Source: Candidatus Thorarchaeota archaeon (GTDB taxonomy: Archaea > Asgardarchaeota > Thorarchaeia > Thorarchaeales > Thorarchaeaceae). Taken from it: DNA of 41,498 nt. Positions 24,083 through 31,700 of the stretch are shown here, piece by piece. The notes beneath the pieces were generated by a model that ran no database searches, had not been told where the DNA came from, and saw only the letters and a program-made list of their open reading frames with translations. Position 1 is the stretch's first letter; each line of letters begins with the position of its first letter. The stretch lies in NCBI GenBank assembly GCA_016840385.1, contig JAEOSL010000016.1:1-41498 (forward strand), read 5' to 3'. A program made the position numbers and the translations under genes.

Positions 24083-24120
24083 ATTTCGTTATTACGAAAT
24101 TTGTATACTGGATTATATTA
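24083..24120 (+). promoter_or_regulatory. CDC48 promoter region: 7-bp inverted repeat followed by TATA box
   Basis: A perfect inverted repeat ATTTCGT - four bases - ACGAAAT (24083-24100) lies just upstream of a TATA-like GATTATATTA (24111-24120). A start about 26 bases after the TATA would be near 24142, giving an 80-base leader for CDC48. The palindrome overlaps the position expected for an upstream regulator, so it may be an operator; no regulator is known. The rest of 24013-24223 holds nothing I can name, apart from a weak GGGAG/CTCCC pairing. Confidence 0.4.
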
Positions 24121-24223
24121 GTCGATAAAGAAACATTGAATAGCGGATAAAAAAGGGAGTTTAATGATTCAAGGCTCCCAAACCGTTCCCTAGTAATAAT
24201 AGTCTTGGAGGATGTTACAGACA

Positions 24224-26416
24224 ATGGTCGAAATTGTACTCAAAGTCGCAGAGGCCGAACATAGAGATATTGGCAGGTTCATAGTGCGTATTGACGCTAT
24301 GTCAATGGAAAAACTGGGAGTCAGGACTGGAGATATTATCCAGATTAAAGGAAAACGAATTACTGCTGCAATTGCATGGCCTGCATATCAAGGAGATAAA
24401 GGTCATGAGATTATCCGAATGGATGGGCGAATCAGAAGAAATGCAGGAGTAAGTCTTAGTGAGAAAGTATCTGTATCTCGAGCAAATGAGGAACCAGCTA
24501 AGAGTGTTACATTAGCACCTACCTCAGTACCAATCCGACCAGAACCAAGGTTTGAGGAATTTGTAAAGAGAAAACTCCTCAACTGTCCTGTGACCTTACA
24601 GGATACTGTATTCATTCCGATTCTAGGAAGAGCTATTCCTTTCAAGGTAACTTCCATTAAACCTGCAGGGACTGTTGTTGTACAACATTCAACAATCTTA
24701 GCCATTGCTGAGAAACCAACTGGGGATGTTATTGGTGCATCCACAGTAACCTACGAAGAGATAGGTGGCTGTTCTGATGCAATCCAAAGAATCAGAGAAA
24801 TGGTAGAATTACCAATGAAGCATCCAGAGATTTTCAAGAGATTGGGAATTGATCCCCCAAGAGGACTCATTCTTCATGGTCCACCAGGGACAGGAAAGAC
24901 ACTACTTGCAAAAGCTGTAGCAAGTGAGTCTGAAGCCAATTTTGTGCACATCAACGGACCTGAAATCATGTCCAAGTTCTATGGTGAATCCGAACAGAAA
25001 CTCAGGAAGATCTTTGAAGAAGCAGAAGAAAATGCACCTAGTATCATATTCATAGATGAACTAGATGCTATTGCACCAAAAAGAGAAGATGTACAAGGAG
25101 AAGTTGAGAGAAGAGTTGTAGCTCAACTACTCGCAACTATGGACGGACTCAAGTCGCGAGGTCAAGTTGTTGTTATTGGTGCAACAAATCGTGTTAATGC
25201 ACTCGACCCAGCACTACGAAGACCAGGACGTTTTGACAGAGAACTTGAGATTGGAGTACCGGATGAAACAGGACGTTTAGAAGTACTTCACATTCACTCA
25301 CGTGGAATGCCACTTACAGCTGAGGGCGAGCTTAAGGTTGATCTTAAGATACTTGCCAAGAAAACTCATGGATTTGTAGGTGCAGATTTACAAGCTCTAT
25401 GCAGAGAAGCTGCAATGAAGGCATTGAGAAGATATCTTCCGAAAATCAATCTTGAAGACGAGGAGTTACCTCAAGATGTGTTAGATCAGTTAGAGGTTCA
25501 CAATGGCGATTTTGTAGAAGCTCTGAGAGAGATCTTCCCATCAGCTGTAAGAGAGGTTTTCATTGAGATTCCAAATGTACATTGGACCGACATTGGAGGT
25601 TTAGAAGAAGTCATTCAAAGATTGGAAGAAGTTGTCGAATGGCCACTGAATAACCCAGAGTCTTTCAAGCGCTTAGGAATTTCTCCACCGAAAGGAGTGT
25701 TGATTTATGGACCTCCTGGTTGTGGGAAGACCCTACTTGCTAGGGCAGTTGCTACCGAAAGTGAAGCGAATTTCATAAGCGTAAAAGGTCCCGAACTCAT
25801 TTCAAAATGGGTGGGAGAGAGTGAAAAGGCCATCAGAGAGATTTTCCGAAAAGCAAGGACTGCTGCACCAGCAATCATATTCTTCGATGAGATTGATGCT
25901 ATCGCACCATCACGGGGTGGGTCTGGTGATTTCCATCATACGGAGAGAGTCATCAGTCAGCTTCTAACGGAAATGGATGGTCTGGAATCCATGAAAGATG
26001 TGGTTGTAATTGCAGCAACAAATCGTCCAGAATTGATTGACAAAGCTCTCATTCGTACAGGTAGATTCGATAGGTTCGTTAATGTTGATGCTCCAGACAA
26101 AAAGAGCAGAAAAGCAATTTTTGATATATACACTGCAGATATGCCTTTAGCGGATGATGTAGATATCAGCAAATTGGTAGAAGCTACAGAGTACTATGTT
26201 GGTGGAGATATTGAAGCAATCTGTAGAGAGGCAGGAATGCGAGCTCTCAGAGAGAACATGGATATCGAAATAGTTTCAGCTAAGCACTTTGAATTGGCTT
26301 TGAAAGATGTTCATGCTTCAACAACCAAAGAAATGCTTGAACGATTCAGAAAACTGGATCAGATTCTTCGTAGAGCCACAGAAACAGATCCAGCAACAGC
26401 ATCAATGTACGGATAA
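24224..26416 (+). CDS. cdc48: CDC48/VCP-type AAA+ ATPase
   Basis: The 730-residue protein has an N-terminal double-psi barrel domain ([19 protein letters not shown]... to about 185) and two AAA modules. D1 has Walker A GPPGTGKT and Walker [12 protein letters not shown]2 has Walker A GPPGCGKT and Walker [11 protein letters not shown]; both have arginine-finger regions ([17 protein letters not shown]). It unfolds or segregates proteins, often for the proteasome. The last three residues are Met-Tyr-Gly, which fits the HbYX docking motif for the 20S proteasome. ATG 24224 (MVEIVLKV) is preferred to ATG 24212, which would leave no room for the GGAGG at 24208-24212. A winged-helix protein follows 20 bases later. 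Confidence 0.97.
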   Translation: MVEIVLKVAEAEHRDIGRFIVRIDAMSMEKLGVRTGDIIQIKGKRITAAIAWPAYQGDKGHEIIRMDGRIRRNAGVSLSEKVSVSRANEEPAKSVTLAPTSVPIRPEPRFEEFVKRKLLNCPVTLQDTVFIPILGRAIPFKVTSIKPAGTVVVQHSTILAIAEKPTGDVIGASTVTYEEIGGCSDAIQRIREMVELPMKHPEIFKRLGIDPPRGLILHGPPGTGKTLLAKAVASESEANFVHINGPEIMSKFYGESEQKLRKIFEEAEENAPSIIFIDELDAIAPKREDVQGEVERRVVAQLLATMDGLKSRGQVVVIGATNRVNALDPALRRPGRFDRELEIGVPDETGRLEVLHIHSRGMPLTAEGELKVDLKILAKKTHGFVGADLQALCREAAMKALRRYLPKINLEDEELPQDVLDQLEVHNGDFVEALREIFPSAVREVFIEIPNVHWTDIGGLEEVIQRLEEVVEWPLNNPESFKRLGISPPKGVLIYGPPGCGKTLLARAVATESEANFISVKGPELISKWVGESEKAIREIFRKARTAAPAIIFFDEIDAIAPSRGGSGDFHHTERVISQLLTEMDGLESMKDVVVIAATNRPELIDKALIRTGRFDRFVNVDAPDKKSRKAIFDIYTADMPLADDVDISKLVEATEYYVGGDIEAICREAGMRALRENMDIEIVSAKHFELALKDVHASTTKEMLERFRKLDQILRRATETDPATASMYG

Positions 26417-26435
26417 TATCAGATGGTGAAAATGA

Positions 26436-26696
26436 ATGGCACCTTGGAATGCAATTCCCATAACAAACTTGGTAGTTCAAATCGTTAAGAAACGTCGTGG
26501 AGTCATCCTAGATGACGAGCTCATTCGAGCACTAAAAAAGGAGCTTGGAACCGAACCTAGCGATGCTGAACTGAATGCTGCATTATTGCAACTGGAGATT
26601 AACGGTCTCGTGCATGTCAGCCAGATTACAAAGACCAAGCGAAGGATTGAAGTAATTTCTGAAGGAACCGAATTCCTAGCGGTAGATGAGGACTAA
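26436..26696 (+). CDS. Small winged-helix protein
   Basis: The 86-residue protein is a simple winged helix: a first helix ITNLVVQIVKKRRGVILDDELIRALKKEL, helix-turn-helix PSDAELNAALLQLEINGLVHV, and a beta hairpin SQITKTKRRIEVISEGTEFL. Archaea have many short winged-helix proteins of this shape; I cannot name the family or say whether it binds DNA or protein. GGTGA at 26425 lies six bases before ATG 26436. It is on the same strand as CDC48 with a gap of 19 bases, so cotranscription is likely, and a link to CDC48 function is possible. It is the last gene before the TnpB-bearing region. Confidence 0.7.
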   Translation: MAPWNAIPITNLVVQIVKKRRGVILDDELIRALKKELGTEPSDAELNAALLQLEINGLVHVSQITKTKRRIEVISEGTEFLAVDED

Positions 26697-26762
26697 TAAC
26701 CTAAATCTTACATTGGATGGTGAGTGAACCTCAACTGTAAGTAATTTCTATGTTCTACCCTT

Positions 26763-26817
26763 CTCTTGCCAGTGTCACCACCTTGCAAATTCCAGAAGAA
26801 TTCACAATTAGCAAGAG
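26763..26817 (-). other. Inverted repeat just downstream of tnpB, possible element end or guide-RNA part
   Basis: CTCTTGC (26763-26769) pairs perfectly with GCAAGAG (26811-26817), enclosing 41 bases with an inner GAATTC palindrome-like part. It begins 13 bases after the tnpB stop on the minus strand. In IS200/IS605 elements the right end carries a hairpin and the omega RNA overlaps the 3' end of tnpB, so this is the right place, but I cannot draw a convincing omega RNA or define the element boundary. The rest of 26697-26829 shows no gene. Confidence 0.3.
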
Positions 26818-26829
26818 CTTTGTCAACGT

Positions 26830-28587
26830 TCATCGGGATGGGATCCCTCCTGAAGACCTGGCTTCCTTCTCCTGTTGTAGTTCTGGCACATCACTTCCAA
26901 CAACAGAGAGAGTTTCCACAGTTTTTGCCACGGCGGGGTCATTATCACTCATCCTAGTTTTGTCACCAAAACTATGAAGGTCCGACTGGACAAAGTGAAC
27001 AGCCGCGGACTCCCCAGAACCTGATGATGGTTCTTTTGTGGAGAGTAAGGACTTCCCTTTTGACAATCTCTTCGAGATTCTCCTTTGGGCTTTCGGACGC
27101 GCACGTCGATTAGTTGTTCTTCGAGCAACCGTTCTAGTCCACAAACCTAGTCCTCTCACAGAGTGCAGTGACTTTGTGAGCGTAAGTAAGCGTGCTGCAA
27201 TGTTGGCACTACCATTTAGATCAGCATTGATACTGTAACCACAGGATGGACAGTGGAAGTAGTTCTGCTTGGGTCTCTTCCCCTTGCTTCCGCACTTCCA
27301 ACAAATGATGGAGGTCCATCCTTCAGGAACTGCCCTGAATCGAGGGTCCTTTCCCTTGACCTTCCAGCCAAGCTGAGCAAGTCCGTGTTTCAGACTATCT
27401 GTTATCCGAGCAAAAGCCCAGGAATGAATCATTCCCCTGAACCTTCGCCCACGGTAGTTTCCTTTTCTTGCACGCATTCGTATATTTTTCAGGCGACCAA
27501 TGGCAACGTAGAGTGTGTACTTCTTGGACAATTCGGCGATGTGATTAAGAAGCTGACGCACAAGAACACGGTCGTACTCCTTAGCGACATTCTCTCTCTT
27601 GGAACGCATTTGACGGAGCCTCTCAGCAACCCTATCCGACGACAATCCATTATTTCTTCGAGTGTACATTTCTCGCTGGAGGTCTGCAACAAGTATATCG
27701 TATTTCTTGATGACCTTGACTTTCTCCCTCTGGACAAAATAGCGGGTCGCTCTTGTCTTTTCAGGAGTGAGAATGGTAGCACCGACTGCTTTCTCTATCC
27801 CAAGGTCTATTCCAAGAATAGCAACAGGAAGAGAATCTTCTGGAGAATCGTCAATAGGAATCCTAATCGCAATGGTCACCCACCACTTCCTCTTCCTATC
27901 AGTGAAGAGTTGAACTGCCTTCACTTCACCCCGTCTGATCTGATTTAGATGATATGGGGATATCTTGAGAGGAATACTCAATCGATCATGACGGAATCGT
28001 TTCTCAGGTGCTGAGTCAAGAGCGTCCCTGATAGCAAGCCACCATCGAGAAGCAGAAGTTACTTTTTCAACCAACTTGAATCTCTGAGAGAACACCCATC
28101 GAGGTATCCTTCGTGTACCATTGATTGACGTGGGACGTGACGCATTCCAACCCTTCTTTTTTCTCAAGTTGAGATAACTCTCATAGAGAGCAACAGCAGT
28201 CTGCCGACACTCAGTTATCTCATTCTGGGAGATTCGGGGAAATCGGACCTTGAAGTCATGTGGAACGGTCAATCTTTGACTAGCTCCGGATTTGACCTTG
28301 AGTGCAGTCATCGTGAGCTTGTCTAGTTTTCCATCATCAATTCTATCTCTGTTCTTACCTGTTAACAACTTGTTTTCATTTTGTTCTATTATTCCAAGAA
28401 ATGCACGAATAACTCTAGTGTCCCGTCCAACGGTCTGTCTAAGCCTCTGCCTAGTCCTATCGGTCATAGATTCCCACTTTATCGGAACCTTTACCGAGAT
28501 TGTCGCACCCTTGGACCGAGCCATCGTAATTTCGCCTTTGATATATAAATCTCTGACCCATTTCTGGTCAGCTGAGTTCACTCCCAT
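26830..28587 (-). CDS. tnpB: TnpB-family (IS605 OrfB-like) RNA-guided nuclease homologue with altered RuvC-II site
   Basis: Counted from ATG 28587 it has 585 residues, long for TnpB (about 400). RuvC-I Asp is Asp261 in ILGIDLGIEKAVGA; RuvC-III Asp is Asp456 in SINADLNGSANIAAR; between them lies a zinc ribbon with Cys429, Cys432, Cys446 and Cys449. The RuvC-II segment reads YVAIGRLKNIR where TnpB normally has VVEDLKNIR, so the catalytic Glu is Gly364. Glu422, in VPEGWTS directly before the zinc ribbon, is where Fanzor-like and some TnpB proteins carry a relocated Glu. After RuvC-III come about 120 basic, low-complexity residues, where an omega RNA may overlap. Start could also be ATG 28524 (MARSKGATISVKV). 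No TnpA transposase is present. Family sure; activity unknown. Confidence 0.88.
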   Translation of the reverse strand: MGVNSADQKWVRDLYIKGEITMARSKGATISVKVPIKWESMTDRTRQRLRQTVGRDTRVIRAFLGIIEQNENKLLTGKNRDRIDDGKLDKLTMTALKVKSGASQRLTVPHDFKVRFPRISQNEITECRQTAVALYESYLNLRKKKGWNASRPTSINGTRRIPRWVFSQRFKLVEKVTSASRWWLAIRDALDSAPEKRFRHDRLSIPLKISPYHLNQIRRGEVKAVQLFTDRKRKWWVTIAIRIPIDDSPEDSLPVAILGIDLGIEKAVGATILTPEKTRATRYFVQREKVKVIKKYDILVADLQREMYTRRNNGLSSDRVAERLRQMRSKRENVAKEYDRVLVRQLLNHIAELSKKYTLYVAIGRLKNIRMRARKGNYRGRRFRGMIHSWAFARITDSLKHGLAQLGWKVKGKDPRFRAVPEGWTSIICWKCGSKGKRPKQNYFHCPSCGYSINADLNGSANIAARLLTLTKSLHSVRGLGLWTRTVARRTTNRRARPKAQRRISKRLSKGKSLLSTKEPSSGSGESAAVHFVQSDLHSFGDKTRMSDNDPAVAKTVETLSVVGSDVPELQQEKEARSSGGIPSR

Positions 28588-28648
28588 TCTTGTTTTCAAG
28601 AACGGTTATGTACTCGTACATTATTCTAGTAAATTGATATATAAATCT
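28538..28648. promoter_or_regulatory. tnpB upstream region: two identical 15-bp TATA-bearing repeats flanking two palindromes
   Basis: The 15-mer TTGATATATAAATCT occurs at 28538-28552 and again at 28634-28648, in the same orientation. On the minus strand each contains TTTATATA, a good archaeal TATA box, so tnpB could have two promoters: the distal one would start near 28615, upstream of ATG 28587; the proximal one near 28518-28524, at ATG 28524. Between the repeats are two short palindromes, TTCTTG-TTTT-CAAGAA (28587-28602) and ATGTAC-TC-GTACAT (28608-28621). The arrangement looks like a switchable promoter or an operator cluster. The remainder up to 28772 is AT-rich and should include the promoter of the divergent giant gene (TATA-like TTTACATATA near 28715-28724). 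Confidence 0.5.
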
Positions 28649-28772
28649 ATTAAGACTGCAAGAGTGTAATTCGTTTAAGTATTGAATAGGTCGTAAGTAT
28701 TCCATTAAAACAATATTTACATATAGTCGAATTGCCCGAAGAATTTATTATCTTATTTTACAATAACGCCTT

Positions 28773-31700
28773 GTGACGAATATCCTGTACCCACGAAATC
28801 CTGCTAGAATTCTTACTACAGCGTTCAAGATGGCAATGTCGATCACTCTTGCCTTAGCAAGAGATAGGGCTACAGGCAAGGCAAAACCACTGTACTTTGG
28901 TCAGGGGAACAGGATCAAAGGAATGGCAAAGGTCTGGGATAAAGCAAAACAGGAATACCAACAGACAGTAGAAGAGGGTCACCCCGATGCTTCTAAATTA
29001 CTCGTTGCAGAAAACAATGTACGAAGGAACTTCTCACGTATTCTACTAAAGACCTCTGTAAGATATGGTAACACAGAAACAAAACGAGTGAAACGAGAAG
29101 AGGGAAACAAGAAGTATCTCAATAACCTCTGGGACTATTCTGGAAGCAGACTGCGTGATGTTACGAAGGCGCGACATATATTTCCAAAACCTATCGATAT
29201 TGAATTGGAGGATGGCTCGTCCTATTATGGATATCATGGATCCAAAAAGACTCCCTCATACCCGGTCAGACACAATCACATTCCAGAACTTGATTTTGCA
29301 GATATGATAAGGAGCCCATTGATGGAACTTGCACGACAGTGTCTGAAGTATGGGGTTCCTCTAAAGGATGCCAAGAAGTACATTGATGCACTCCTCTATA
29401 GACTCATTCCCTTCTTGGACTACGTGTATACAGAGAGAAGGTCCGGTCGACCAAACTACGTTCGATATGGACTCAAGGAACTCCGAGTCGTTGTAGAACA
29501 GATAAAGAGCGAGTACGGAACAAGGAACGGTCAACGTCAGTCAATTACATCAGAGGTCATGGAATCTGTTACGTATGAAACTCCTTCAGAGGTTAACCTA
29601 ATTCCTGAAGAGGTTGTTGAGGTCTCAGAAGAGATACAGGAAGAGGAAACAGAGGGTCATATCTTACAAGATGCTATCACAGAAGCTAAGAAAGACGGAG
29701 CAGTTCTGGATGAGCCTTTACAGAATCTAGATGCTCTGTTAAAGAATGACACTCTGGATATTGAAGACTCACTGGAACTTTTGAGAGAGTATCAAAAGCA
29801 AAGCAGAAAATTAGGAGTTAGAGTTCATAGATTTGTAGGCAAGAACTTTCAGAGCCCCTTCAGTTTCAATGGAGTTATCTACCACGGAACAGAGATGGCA
29901 TATGACAACAGCGGACTCATCCTGCTCTCAGAGGTCCCTGTTGATGGTGGAAGAGGACGTATCGATTTCGTTCTTGCTCGTGCGAAGCAACTGACACGAG
30001 TTGATGGAGCACCTTCAGTCGTAGTCTGTGAACCCTTCATGATCGTTGACCTGAAGACAAAGAATGCTTTCGATTTTGATATCTACGGAATAGAATCACG
30101 TACTACAGACAAGGAGAATGTATTTCGCGAATTTGTCTTAGAACATCGGGCGATGACTTCTGAGGAATGGACTAATGTTCTTTCAAACACCCCAGACAAG
30201 TATGAAAAAGAGCAGCTAAATGCGTATGAGAAAGCAACTCTCAGTGACTACAAGAGTGTGATGTGGAAGGATGTTGATGCTCAGAAGAGGCTTGTGAAAG
30301 CTGTGTTGGTCGTTGACTCGCACCAGAGCTGGAAGGACATCAGTGAAGCAATACTTCCTCTGGTATTGAAGGCATACAACAAATGTGTTGATGGGACAAT
30401 ATCAGCAGGCGATTTTCTCGTCCCCTCTGAGAAGGACAAGAACCTCCGAATTGCCATGAAACTTCTCTCAGTCACCAGACCTACTACTGAAACTGAAGAA
30501 TTAGATATTCCAATTCCTCTGAAACCATTCAAGAAACGGGTTGAGGATGAGAAAGAGTTTGTGCTCTATCTCACTGTTCCGGGAAGAAGCGCTCCCTCTC
30601 AGTCTGCGGCAGCCATTGCAGAACGATGGCACGGTCTAGAATATGTACATGGTCTTGCACGAAGACGCCATCGTGATGTGTTCTGGCTTGATCTGGTTGG
30701 TGAATATTCAGACCCCGTTCTGAGAAAGAAGCAGTTCCGAAATAAGTTTCAAACGGACTCTATCAAACGGTTCTTCAGAGATAGGGTTCAGATGAAAGAC
30801 CTCTCTGACCGAGTGCACGAATATATCTATGAAGGAGCGCCCATTAGTTCTCTTAGAACATGGATACAGAATATGCTCAGCGATAGCTCGAATCCTATCA
30901 TTGCAGTCTCAGGATGGGAGGCTCTTCGACGAAGTACTCCAGATTCACATCAAAAATATCTTGAGGAGATTGTGACAACTATCATACAGATAATTCCAGT
31001 CAAGAGCACTACTGTGTGGTTTGCACGTCCGGTACCTATTGCACAGAGTAGTATTACTTATTCGACAAGGTGTGTAGCTCCATTCTATCAAGGGTCATTA
31101 TGGCAGAACATTGTGGACACAATAGTCTGGAATGTTGCCATGCCGCCTGACCGGTCCGGAGCAAGAGTATCTACCAATTACCATGAACGTGGTATTCTCA
31201 TTGAGCAACCTGAGAGACCACTTGAATGGAAGATAGTTGAGATCGAACCATTACGAGGTTGGGGACAGGACTTTCAATCTGGTGGGCGAAAGATACCTGA
31301 CGCCTATTACAGAAGTGGTGGAGTAGTTGGTCAACAAAGCAATTGGTACATAGAGAAACAAATGAAACGGATTTCGGAACTCATCCCCCATCTATTAACC
31401 CAACACGAGTACAATCCAGGACCACACTCGAACTTTGATCTTGATATTGAAAAAGTATCAATAGAGTACGATGAATCTCAAGAGTCCAGACCAAGGCTTA
31501 CATTCATGCCTACTCAGGTCCGTACAGAGAAGGAGGAGGAAGATGGGCGGGTCAAGCCTCTATTACCGATAGCTGACATCAATCGAAGAAGAGAATGCAG
31601 GCAGATGAAGCTTGATGTTCCTCTACAAAAGAGAACCACGCGCCCTCCCACAGAGTATTATCTTTCTTCAAAGGAGGTAGACTACCACAAGCTCGCACTT

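Noticed and set aside
27253..27948. 231-residue open frame on the plus strand inside tnpB
   Set aside because: It lies antisense to the conserved TnpB coding sequence and shows only low-complexity, Ser/Pro-rich residues; a frame shadow.
26830..28648. Complete IS200/IS605 element with TnpA
   Set aside because: No Y1 transposase (HUH) gene is present on either side; only tnpB is seen and the element ends are not identifiable.
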